Assembly (NCBI RefSeq): GCF_003672135.1
Contig: NC_039508.1
Coordinates: forward strand, 5,642,001 to 5,706,000
DNA from: Ooceraea biroi
Lineage: Eukaryota; Arthropoda; Insecta; Hymenoptera; Formicidae
DNA: 64,000 nt
Direction of reading: 5' to 3'
Both the position numbers and the translations under genes were made by a program. The notes below the pieces were generated by a model. The model did not search any database and was not told where the DNA came from. It saw nothing but the letters and a program-made list of their open reading frames with translations. Below are positions 25,701 through 37,189 of this stretch, piece after piece. Numbering within the stretch: the stretch's first letter is position 1; the number at the start of each line of letters is the position of its first letter.

Positions 25701-26314
25701 ATGTTATATATGCTTTGATTCATGCTGTTTTCATCATCAGAGAAAATGCTTAGTTTTATGCTTTTTTCTTTTATTCCTTCTAACATTTCTTTTATACTTC
25801 TATTATGCATATGCAACCGTAACATTGTAACTGGGTTAAGTGTAGAAGCACGAAAGGAATAAGTACGAAATGTAAAAGTGATAAATGTGTACACGGTCGC
25901 GCGATCAACCGCACGCTGGAATCGTTAAATTATTTTCATGCTAAAAATTCTACACGTTTTATTAAAAAAAAGAATTCAATTTTCTAACATTCTTCCACAA
26001 AGACCCACACGTTTGCTTTCGCGCTCCAATGCAAATACGTTTTGACATAATTAAACCGGACACGAGGGTATATAGCCGTTAAAATTGACGACCGACTCAT
26101 TGAGCCACGCGTATAATGAACGGGTTAATTAGAAGCGGAATGGCTTCGCTTGCGCGGTAGGAAAAAACGATGTAAGACCGTGCGGATAAGCGCTAGAGCA
26201 ATAGGAAATAGAGCCTGCTGCTGGCATACAACGCGGTTTTCATAATTGCTCTCTTGCGGCAAAACGATCGTCGGTGTTAATGTATTCGCGTAGTAGCCAG
26301 CAGCGTAGCTCAGG

Positions 26315-26322
26315 TATATAAA
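26315..26322 (+). promoter_or_regulatory. TATA-like box TATATAAA before a GC-richer stretch
   Basis: GGTATATAAACC is followed about 25-30 bases on by CTCACCCTCC and then roughly 200 bases of clearly higher GC than the surroundings, ending near 26570. This looks like a core promoter and 5' UTR, but the only ATG nearby (26529) opens a frame of fewer than 20 codons. Confidence 0.3.
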
Positions 26323-27119
26323 CCATCGGACTCACCCTCCGCCCTTCACCGCTCGTCCCTTTTCAAGAGGAGACCGACGTATATCCGTCGGCGATTTCCT
26401 CCCTTCGTGAGCCATAAAGTTGCAAAAGTACCTGCCCTCGTTTCTCGTTATACCTTGTATTATCTCTTGGTCACCCTTTAAACACATCCACCTCCCTTCT
26501 TCATTCTCACGTCGCGAGCAATCTCGCGATGAAAACTCTCACAGCCTGTCGGCCACGTGTTCTAGTACTGTATAGTCTATACTAGTTAACTGAGGAAACA
26601 ATCTCTAAACTGCATTTACCTGTATATTGTGCAGGATTTTGACGATACCTCAATATGTCGAGTGGCTTAAAATGACGGGCATGTATTTTTTATGTATGTT
26701 CTTTATTGTAGATTCGGAGGTGAGAAGAGTTATTGGAAGCTATAAGAGCGTATATAATCCGAACCATATGACGCTGAAACCATAAAATATAAAAGGATAT
26801 TGGGGAAAAAAGTTCTCTTTATGGTAATAAAAGCACTTTGTAACCATGCGTTCGAGGTTGCCAAACAAATTAAGCAGCTGCAGAATTGATCGTAAATTTT
26901 GAATAATAACCTAAACATATAAAAAAGCATTTCTCTCGTAAAACTTTTATTTCGAATTTTCAAAGCTTTTGTTACAGGATCATTGTCTTTTATATTTTAC
27001 AAATCTGAGATATATTCGAAATTCAAAATTAATGATATATCTAAAATCACTGCGTATCTCATCTGTAGGATGTAGTCAATTTTGATGTATCATGTATCTA
27101 TAATTTGTTCTGAAATAGT

Positions 27120-27150
27120 TCTCTCTCTTTCTCTCTCTCTTTTTCTCTGT
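27120..27150. repeat. Imperfect (TC)n tract
   Basis: TC dinucleotide runs broken by TTT and TTTT. Confidence 0.85.
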
Positions 27151-28974
27151 CTTGTGAGCAATAGTTTGGTCAGTTCCCTTCTAGTTGAACTGTGTTTGAT
27201 TAAACAACTGAAACAAATAATGCTAACAAGAGAAGTTCATCGATCCGTGAATTCAAACAGATTTGAAACTTTACAGAGATTTCAAGGAGTAGAATTGCTG
27301 TTCAAAGATAAAGCAAATTTTTTAATTATCTTCATATGAAAGCTGTTATATATCAAAAAGTTACAACAAATTATTTATTTAGATTATGATATCTTACAAG
27401 CTATAAAATAAGATGCTAATGCAAATAATCATTAATTTATATATATGTCATGTTTTACTTTGAGTACAAAATAGATTTCCATGTTTCCATGTGAAATGCA
27501 CGAAAAGCTAATAAATAAAATTAGAAGAATTCGCGTAAAAGAATACAAATCGCATTAATAGCTCATAGATTTTCCATGTTGCTTGTCAAATATGCGTTAT
27601 TTATGTAATTTGAGAACATAGATTAAATTAGCACGTTTTTTTAAAAAAAAATCATAATGACTTTTCGAGAACGACATCCTTATGTGAAAGAATCTATCGA
27701 ATAAGAAGAAAACTACTTGGAGGGGAAAAGTTTTAAGTTTTGAGCAAATAGTCTCACTTATTTTTCGTTCGGACCGTGCACTTGCAATCTTTGTTATTTA
27801 TGGAAAGCTTGAATATATATAAGATTTTGGTGTTGATATCTGTCAGAAATGGCTGAAGTTCATAATATAGTACTTTACCGCATTCTTCCTGCATCGTGTC
27901 GTTCCTTTAACAATTTATCTTTCCATTCTTACTTTTTTATTTCAATGACATGTTCCTGTTTTATATTCTACAATCACTGAGATGTTTCTGTTACTATAAA
28001 CGATAGTATATAAAAAGAAAAAGATATTTATTTGTACTTTTGTCTGTGTTAGAAAATTTGTTAAATTTAATTAAATAATGAATAAGATATATCGTGTCAA
28101 TAAATTTCTCAAATCTTAACGTTGTATTATCGCACAATGTGTACAGAAAATTTGTTTGCACAGAAATATTTGTTAGTTAAGCTTCTTATATAAGTTGTGT
28201 AACTTCTTAATTACAAGTTGTTGGACAAAGCAAGTATCAGAGAGTAAAAGAAGATTTAAAGTTACTACAAAGGTATCCAATTATTTCTAATAGCTTCATG
28301 TTATCGATGCGGAACATTTTATGTAATACTTATGTGAAAAATAAAAGACTTTATCATATTTACAAGCTAACATTTCAATAGCTGTTCAAGCTGTCGTAAG
28401 CTTAATTTACATCTACTTTACCTCATGGTAAAACCATATTTTACCAAGAAATCACAGAAAGATTAGTAATGTCAGCAATACATTATTACTTCAGTTTACA
28501 TTTTCTTTAATTAGTGCAAGATATTTATGAGCACGTCACGTGAGAATCTCAGCGAAGCGTTATTACCTCATTGCCACTGTGTGTGTGCACGCATAATTTT
28601 CTCTATACGTGTGTTTACTATAGAAAAAAATAATGATGAATAATATTAATATATTTTACATTTTACTGCTTTGCTTGGTACTTGAAATTTCCTTAAATTA
28701 CAAGTAAACTTCTAGCGTTTCTGAATATAATTGCAGCATATATCTCGTGCATATTCAATGTTAACAGCACAGTTAAAAGCATGTAAAACTACGTGTAATG
28801 TATTATAACAACAGGTAGCGGTTATTTATCCATAATGTACATATACAATATACGAGAGCTTCTGCAGAGCACTGAGTTATCGTTTGATGTATTTTTACAG
28901 AGCTATGTAATAAAAATGCTTTTTATGTGCATTGATTCGTCTGATATAGTTCGCGTATTGAGCTTATGTCCTGG

Positions 28975-29001
28975 TATTATTATTATTATTATTATTATTA
29001 T
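28975..29001. repeat. (ATT)n microsatellite
   Basis: Nine uninterrupted TAT/ATT triplets. Confidence 0.95.
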
Positions 29002-29868
29002 ACGACGGCATAATCCAGTAACAGGAAGAATGTCATGTGTCACAAATTTAATATCGCGATATTATACCTTACGTAAGAGCCATAAAGCTTTTCACGTCTA
29101 AGTCAAATATCACCTACATCAGGTATTAATCTCCTTAATTTCTTTTCTGCATTCTTATACTCATTTTCATTAAATAAGCATTGACTTGTTTCATTCTGCT
29201 TCAAAGCTCGAGCATTTCGCAGAATTGGCGGATTTACACATGTGCATAACTGAATGTCCAACTGACTAAATATGTCAATTCAACGTCAGAATTTATTTGA
29301 AACGTAACGTGGTTATCAAACTTTAAAATGTGAATGATTTTCATAAAGCTATCCGCCGTGTATGCGCAAAAGTGTCGAGAACCAGTTTGGCGAACTGAAC
29401 GCTTTAATGTTTACGACGTATGCAATGGCTGGTAGCCAGCTATTAAATATAGACAAGTAGTATATATACCAGTGGATTTTCGGCTTGATTGCACAACGAG
29501 TGCAAATCCCTCTTTTTTAATAAACAACATACCATATTATGAACCATCGTTATTTCGCTGAAATCGTCTCAACATACATATAGTAGATTTTAGAAATACA
29601 GATTGTACTGCATAACGCTTTTAGTCGACCCTTCACTTTACTAGCGTATCTATGGATCACATGGCTATTAATATCGACCATTCTAAATGGACAAGATCGT
29701 AAATCAACAGTGACTCGTGAAAAAATACGCTTCCGCATCTCGACGATATCGGTATGAAGCGCATCGTAATGCAAATTGAAACAGATACGAAAAAAAATAG
29801 CTGTTCTTGCAGATGGATGTACAATATGCGGACGGGATAATCATTTGTATCCAATTTCGTTTATGCAC

Positions 29869-29892
29869 ATACGATGAAATATTTCATCGTAT
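29869..29892. repeat. Perfect 24-bp palindrome
   Basis: Two 12-base arms with no loop, centred on AAAT/ATTT: ATACGATGAAAT then its exact reverse complement. Confidence 0.95.
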
Positions 29893-30118
29893 AATATTTT
29901 ATCGCATAATTATCGCAAATGTATCGTACGTTGCGTATACCCGTATCCTAATTAACAAGTGATTTGTTAAATGAGAGCATTTTAGTATTTCAGATTTTCA
30001 GGAAGCATGCATAACTTTGATATATAATCATTCACATTTTAATTCTATGTGAAAGAAAAAAAATTCAGTAGTTCTGAAGATTAATTAAGTCCATATTAAA
30101 TTGATCAATCGATGTAAA

Positions 30119-30122
<4 letters not shown>

Positions 30123-30157
<35 letters not shown>
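30123..30157. repeat. (TC)n microsatellite
   Basis: About 17 uninterrupted TC units. Confidence 0.96.
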
Positions 30158-30159
<2 letters not shown>

Positions 30160-30562
30160 AAGTCTAATAATACTCATGTAATAGATCGTGGAGAATGCGG
30201 GAACCTACATTTTCCAGAAGAAGATTGCACTGTATATCCGCACTTATCGCTATCGGCCAAACCAGGGAATTTCGTAGAACTATCGAAAATTCATATATTG
30301 AGAAATCGACTTCCTAAAATCTACCGACAGTGCAGGATTTACGGATTCGACCTAGGTCATGGAGATACCTATATCATATCGTAGTTGTTCGTATACGACC
30401 AACTGTTGAATCCGTTTAATATTTTATTTGAAAACGGAAAATACACAATGCATACGCAATATGCGTAATGGACTCGTGCACGCGAGCACATAGAATGCAA
30501 CGTGAAACGGAACAAATGATAAAAATGATTGTTTAAAGTCAGTTTAAAAATTAGAGAAATAA

Positions 30563-30609
30563 GGAGAGGGAGAGGGAGAGAGAGAGAGAGATCGAGAGAG
30601 AGAGAGAGA
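30563..30609. repeat. (GA)n microsatellite with GGGA variants
   Basis: GAGAGG units pass into pure GA, with a single ATC interruption. Confidence 0.95.
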
Positions 30610-31404
30610 AGTTGAAAATTGTTAAATTTAATAAAATCACAGTTAATACGCGCACAATGCTCGTATCTTGTCACTGTAAAATGTGACGAGTACTGCTATT
30701 TATTCCGTATGGACAACGATCGGGGACACTATCGATAATTCCGTATTAATACCTATGTACGTATAATCGGACGCGATAACTTCTATCTCCCAGTTCATAC
30801 TCGATACATCGAGTATTATTACGAATATTTCCAGAGAAAAACAAACCTTCATGTCTCTCCTCGTTTGCTCTGATTTGCTCGATAGAAATTTAAGCTATGA
30901 TTACATCGATTACTTCTCGTATAGAAGACGGGTTTTTGGACAAACATAAATTGATGTAAAGAAATGTGCATGCACAAAGTTGAGATAAATTGTTGTTTAT
31001 TGAGTATACTGCGAATACCAGCATTAATATTGGTCGGAAATCAAATAGAGGAAGAAGTAGCGAGTCTGTAACTATATGCATCATGTATATGAGATTACGC
31101 TTCTGCGATACCATAAAATGTCACAATTTCATTACATGATGAATTGTAGGATTCATGTATATGTATTATTCGGGATCAAATTTTCACGAAGAAAATTACT
31201 ACCGGGAAGTGATATAAAGTATAACATTTTACACAAGAAGTAGTTTCATAATCAATTTAATATGGTCATCGCGATCTTCGTTCGAGAAGAAGAACGATTG
31301 TACATAGGTACTATCCAGTGGCGTTATGAATTGTCCCACTTTTTTAGTGTTTTAATAATATAGGTATAACATATATCCGTTATTGAAAACAAACGGAACG
31401 AATA

Positions 31405-31848
31405 ATGTTACAACCCAATAGATTCCTAGCAGCACTTCCGTTAGCGGGCTATAAGGTAATCCACTGTCAATTTCCAACGATACCGTATACCCTGCAAGCT
31501 ATTGACATACAATATGTATCCAATATCGAATTGTGGAAAACGATATCGAAGCTTTTTGTTTTTCTTAACGTGGCAACGATGCATTTCGTGAAACTTTGTC
31601 GATCTGCTACATCACGCATCGCAGTAAAGTACCATGCGCAAGTTAACGAGTTCTCAATGGCAGGAAGCTCTGCGTTAATTTCCTCGATGTTAATCCCATT
31701 AGATGTATTTTATGGCCTTGCGAAACTTCATAGGCCACGTGATTTGATGGTAGCGAGCATCCAAGGATCAAAGATATTAATATTCATAATTGAGACAAAG
31801 CGTTCCACCTGCGCGTCTTGCAAGGACGTCGCGGCGATTAAAAGCTAA
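31405..31848 (+). other. 147-codon open frame, status unknown
   Basis: The longest open frame outside the receptor gene. It is neutral in composition, has a CxxC near the end (STCASCKD) and resembles no family I know. It has no upstream promoter-like signal beyond background. Length alone is not enough in 64 kb to call it a gene. Confidence 0.15.
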
Positions 31849-32523
31849 ATTGAGCCTGATGTGTAATCACTGTAAAATCGATCGTGAGAAAAAATTAAAA
31901 AATTGGTCGAGTGAAACAGGATTGAGTACGCGCACGCAGTGGGATAGATATTTTATAAAGCAGCAATGTACGGACAGCGTAAATATACGTGTTTGATGAG
32001 TTCGCTCGAAAACTGCACAACTTCTTGTATGGAACGATGCAATTTGCGTCTTAAAGCGAATTATACCAGTCTTCGTGCAATACATTACATTGCGTTCGTC
32101 CAACATTAAAGCAACGAGTAAAAACTTATGAATAATAACATAAAGTAGAAAGCTAAAGCGGATGAAAAATTCAGAGTGAGGAAATCTATTCTAGACGATT
32201 TGTTATTTTTCTTTTCGGTGTGCTTTTGATCCGATTTCTTCTATTGATCTTTTTATATCTTCCATCTTGTTTTTCTCGTTATTCGTTACATTCGTTGGTC
32301 TTCGACGTCTTATTTTCGGCGGAAGATCAATGCTGACAATAAACCACCTACCACCTACTTGGCGGAGGAACCTGATGCCATTCGCTGACTCTCATTAGAT
32401 CGCATATCGATATATCCTACAGCTTCACGCCATTATGATCCTCGTTGCCGTTATTGTCGTCATTAATCTCTGCCCACATCATTCTCCGCGACTGTACGGT
32501 TTTGCGATTCCCCGTAGCCATAC

Positions 32524-32850
32524 ATGATAAAATTCATTTACGTCACATTTTGTCTTCTAGCAGGAATTAAATACGTGACGAGCGGCACATTTCAATCGGA
32601 AAAATGTGTCGATATGCAAATTGCGCTACAGCGCAAAGCGATAAAGTTACTAGGAATAAAGTTGCACGTGCATCGGTACAATTGCTGCCAATACGGTATT
32701 TTATCCATATGGAGCATTAGAGTATCCCCGGATGTGGCACGCGTTCCAATATTCATTTATATGCAATTCACTTCCGTTAAACTCGATAGTTTCTATTCAT
32801 CTAACAATCAGATTGCATTACGCCAATTTCATCTGATGAGATCTATCTAG
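32524..32850 (+). other. 108-codon open frame with signal-peptide-like start
   Basis: The N-terminus MIKFIYVTFCLLAGIKYVTS has a positive residue, a hydrophobic core and small residues at a possible cleavage point. The remainder has three cysteines (one CC pair) and no recognised motif. No convincing splice or poly(A) context is visible, so it may be chance. Confidence 0.2.
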
Positions 32851-33215
32851 TAAAGTAAGATCAATACGCGAACAATATCAGATGAATTGATACGCATAAA
32901 AAGCATATTTACTGCACAACTCCATAAAAATACATCAAACGCCATGTCAGTGCACTGCGAATCCTCGCACTATACGTATACATTATAAATACCCGCTCCC
33001 TGTTATTACATGGTTTCACATAGCTTCAATTGCTGTTAACATTGTTTGAATACGCATGAAAATACACGTTGCAATTGATTTGTAATTTACTAATGTGTGT
33101 CAAATGACAGCGAGTCATAGAATGCAGAACACGTGGCCGTATTAACTCTTCCGGACTTTTCACCCGCTTATACGAGCTTTAACGGAATCAATTTATCGGT
33201 CGTCGTGGCTGCGTC

Positions 33216-33223
33216 TATAAATA
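33216..33223 (+). promoter_or_regulatory. TATA-like box TATAAATA inside a palindrome
   Basis: CGTCTAT-AA-ATAGACG (33212-33227) contains TATAAATA and is followed by about 110 bases of GC-rich sequence including GGCGCCCGGCGG. No supported gene follows. Confidence 0.22.
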
Positions 33224-33375
33224 GACGAGGTACGATTAAAGTTCTTTTATCGCGCAGTAGGCGCGGTGCATCCCGCTAAATCCTGGTACGAAGTTTCGTA
33301 ATGGGTATAAGATACGCGCACGAGTGCGACGAGGCGCCCGGCGGAGATGCGATCGAGTATAATATTCACACAGTG

Positions 33376-33681
33376 CTTCTAACTGTGTAGTGTGTGTGAC
33401 TTTTTTCAATATGTGTTATATTCACACATATAGAAACATTACACATATGTGAATACTACGGTGTTTGACTATTTTATGCATCATTGGGTGTTTGACTAAA
33501 TTCATACGTTGAAGTGTGTGATTTTTACACATTCTCTAGCGTATTTTACACGCGCACCTTCAGACGCAAGTGCATGATGTTTAAAAATCATGCATCAAAT
33601 ATGTGTAACGCATTAACATTCACACATTTTAAATGTGTAACGTGTTAATATTTACACATGTGTGACAGATCAACTTCTAAC
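33376..33681. repeat. ACACAT/ATGTGT-rich stretch bounded by CTTCTAAC direct repeats
   Basis: More than ten TCACAC/ACACAT motifs in both orientations, including palindromes such as CACATATGTG and ACACATGTGT, fall between identical 8-mers CTTCTAAC at 33376 and 33674. An 8-bp target duplication would suit a hAT-like MITE, but no clear terminal inverted repeat is seen. Confidence 0.4.
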
Positions 33682-36428
33682 AGTGGAGTTTCCGATTTGA
33701 ATGGTGAACTCGTCGGCGAAAATTCTCGCCGTTAAATTGGAACCGCTCTCGCGGGACTTGTGTGCAAATTCGTCCGACGCACTTCTATGATCTTTCTGAA
33801 ATATGCGAGGAACCCGAAGCGCGTCATCATTCGGGCGGGTGCTACGCACCGGCTACCTTCGCACGGAATTTTAACAAGCCCATTGTAAAAACGGATTCCC
33901 ACAGCAGCGCGCGTGCGGATCATTCCCTGATTTATTGTACACGTGAGATGTCGGTCACGTCCGATTTTTAATCGGGTGTCAGTGATGTCAATTGGAAAAC
34001 GTGGCGTTTCAGCGATCAAGCGTCAGCACTAGTCACTAGTCGTTGTCACGCGCATCATTTCGATATTTCTGGCTGTATTTTCCGTGTATTGACTATCGTT
34101 TTGTTCTACCCTGTTGCTCTGAATCTCAGTAGCGATCCGCGGACCGAGTGTGCTTGGTTTTTTAATTGACATTGTGTAATGCATTCAGTACGCATATTGT
34201 TGCGTTCATGCTACGGTCCACTGATAAATACTCTAAATTGCTTTACATTCGTGCAGGGAGTAGGTATATATTGCGGTGCGCATAATATTTAATCCACCCG
34301 TGAATGCTTGTGGGACACATTAGCTCAATATTTGATGGTACTGTGTTGACTTGCACGCGAGTTCATCCGCACGCGGTCGTGCTGCTTGTGCAATTGCACG
34401 CTCTATTTAGGCCGTATGACTCCATAGACTCGGCTGTGGAGTACTAAAACGAAAAAGGGAGAACTAGCAATTACCGCGATATCACGTTAACTGTATTGAA
34501 AATAATCGCGATCGATGTCTGACTAGACTGTAACTAAGAGATCGTGTAACTGCTGTGTAAACGTGTAAACGAAGGAATATCGTCGAAGCTTGCTCATTTG
34601 CTTAGGCACTAATGCGCTGTCGAGACACAGCTGGATGTCCAGATTAACTCTGGGATAATTGTTTAGGCAGACAAACGCAGCTTCTCTAATTGTAAGTATG
34701 TAATACGTATTGGAGTGACGTCTTTCATTCTGTTCTTCATGTAATATCGCGTTCGACAGAGAATAGCGCAATTTCGATGGAATGCATCGAGTGACGGGGA
34801 ATTAAACGCATCACTGACGATGGATATTGCGTAAGAAAAAGTGGAAGTCACGAGTACTCGAGTCTGCAAGTATCGAACAGATTCAGTTGTTATGGTGACG
34901 CCTTTGAGAAGAAATGTTCGTGCACAGAATAACTTACAGTGGTTTGGCAATTTAGTCGATCCTGTCTTGATGAGAACAGAGTAGTGCATTCAGTAAACAA
35001 ATTAGAATACTGTTGAATAATCTACCTCAAGTCTTAAATCGTCTCAGTAAGGTTTTTGAGGAGTTAAAGAAACAGTGCAACAGTCGCAGACACGTTCTTG
35101 CGCGGAGAATATAATTATAATTCAACGTTACATAAGTTTCATAAGTTACTTAATGCCTCGTAAAGGCACGTCTTGCGTGGAACAACTGTCTCATCATATC
35201 TTTAATAGTTTTCGAGAAATTTAACATGCTAGTGTTTGTATGCGAAAATTGAACTACGAATACAGAGAAAACAATGGAGTTGATTGCATTGCAAATTCAA
35301 TGCAACGGTAAATTCAAAGGTATACGAACGTGATCTTACAAGTTTGTTTAAAAATGCACGAGCTATCGTACTGTTATTCCGCGTGCTACCAAGTGTCTCA
35401 CGTTCGGATGTGTATTCGGATGTAAATTTTACGAAATACAAGTGTAAAACATAGATTGATTTTTCGATAACGTAAGAATATTTTTTTCTTTTCGGTGCTT
35501 GGGTATAAAGAATTATGCACACTTTTTTGTAAACTTTCTATATTGAAAGCTTATGAATACATTTTATTCTTATTTTTACTAGTTTTCTATTTTTCTCATA
35601 AATTTATAAAGAAAATTTACTATTTATTTATAAAAATAATAAAGTAAAAAAGAAAGTTTAAGGTGTAATGTAGCTAGTAGAGAAGTAATAGGGAGGATAT
35701 GATGCATAACACAATTTCCATGCAGTAAATTTTTGTGAAAGACCTGTATCGCAAAGTAAAAATTGCATTAACGTCACATATGTAATTCTGTTTTCAAGTT
35801 GCGTTCTATTTTGCGATAAAGCTGGAGTGATGTCACTATAACAAATTTTAAACTGTAAAATATTTTTCTAATAAAAGTGCATTTCTTGAAATATTTTTGA
35901 TTGTATGTATAACGTTGTAAAAGTAAAGTAATATAATATGGATTAAATCATTAAACTAATTATATAAAAAAATTAATAAGAGAAAATACACTTTTTATAT
36001 GCAGAATTGTCTTGCGTGTATTTAAAATTTTTGCTTAATTGGCTATTTGCGATAAAAATCTGTTTTGCTTTATAACTCATGTAGAAAGATAATTATCTGA
36101 ACGCACATAACACGGATAGAAACATGAGCCGGACTAAAATAATGAGAATAGTGTCTTTATTGCAGATGTATCAACTTACCTTGTCCCTGTTATAATCTTT
36201 AATGAATCATATATCATATGTGTACGTGTATTAATCTGAGGCCTTGACCTACTTTATGCATGACGTCATACTAAATGTTATATTAATAGTTTACTTACTT
36301 TGTTTAAATTTTCATTTTAAAGATTAAAAGTCCTAAAACTATTTAAAAACTTACAGTGTTTAAAAAGATCAGTAAATTCATTGAAATATTGATTTAGTAG
36401 ACTGCAATGATAAAAATACGTACATATA
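33682..36428. other. No gene supported
   Basis: 33700-34500 is GC-richer with overlapping short frames on both strands, none recognisable; 35500-36420 is strongly AT-rich with nothing seen. Confidence 0.45.
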
Positions 36429-37189
36429 CAGGGTGTCCCGGGTTTTAACCGATAAATTGCGGGAGCATATTCTACTAGTGGAAATAAGAAAAAATTCTTA
36501 TATCGAGTTTGCTTAGAAATGCTTTATTACAAAGTTATAAACCAATATTGAAAAGAAATATGAGATAAGTAACAACGGATTTTTTCACAAAAATAAAAAT
36601 TATCTACGCAATGATTTAGTGACGCATTTCAAAATGTTGTCCTTGCACATCGATACAAGCTAGACATCGACGTAGTACAGAACTTGTTACAGTACGACAT
36701 TCCTGAAAATTTTGTTGCATCTCAGTAACTGATTTAGTAATTCGTTGCTTTAAATCTATCTGGTACTCTCCTGTTAGGAAATCTACGTTGATACTCTCGT
36801 ACGGCAGCTCGTGCATTTCCGTCACAGAATCCGTACACGAAATGAATATCAGTGTATTCCTCATTTGAAAACACTTTTGGCACTCTGATAGTAATTGCTA
36901 GTTCACACGACGATTGAAATCTAACAGCTACTGTTGTAAAAGTAAAAATCATACTGAATCGTTTCAACATAGTGAACATGAATACATGTGAATACACATA
37001 ACATAAACATCTTCGACCTTCCAAATTCTACACTATGTTCCGTTGTTACTTATTTCATATTTCTTTTCAATATTGGTTTATAACTTTGTAATAAAGCATT
37101 TCTAAGCAAACTCGATATAAGAATTTTTTCTTATTTCCACTAGTAGAATATGCTCCCGCAGTTTGTCGGTTAAAACCCGGGACACCCTG
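36429..37189 (-). mobile_element. Internally deleted Tc1/mariner-class transposon with transposase fragments
   Basis: The terminal inverted repeats are 151 bp (36429-36579 and 37039-37189), begin CAGGGTGTCCCGGG and match at nearly every position. TA flanks both ends. The interior, read on the minus strand, encodes the start and end of a transposase. The whole element is 761 bp, far too short for a full transposase gene. Confidence 0.9.
36616..36874 (-). pseudogene. Transposase remnant: N-terminal HTH (DUF4817-like) joined to C-terminal end, core missing
   Basis: About 36874-36761 on the minus strand reads NEEYTDIHFVYGF, CDGNARAAVREY and RRFPNRRVP, the conserved N-terminal helix-turn-helix (DUF4817-like) of arthropod transposases. 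After a frame change near 36757 it continues with DLKQRITKSVTEMQQ and RRCLACIDVQGQHFE up to a stop at 36616, matching the usual transposase C-terminus. The central DDE/D catalytic domain, roughly 200 or more residues, is absent, so the copy cannot encode an active enzyme. It might once have made a short DNA-binding peptide. The family identification is from memory of conserved motifs. Confidence 0.85.

Larger units (their letters stand above)
22739..31404. other. No gene supported
   Basis: AT-rich sequence with microsatellites (27120, 28975, 30123, 30563), the TATA-like patch at 26315 and a 24-bp palindrome at 29869. Short open frames look random. Confidence 0.5.
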
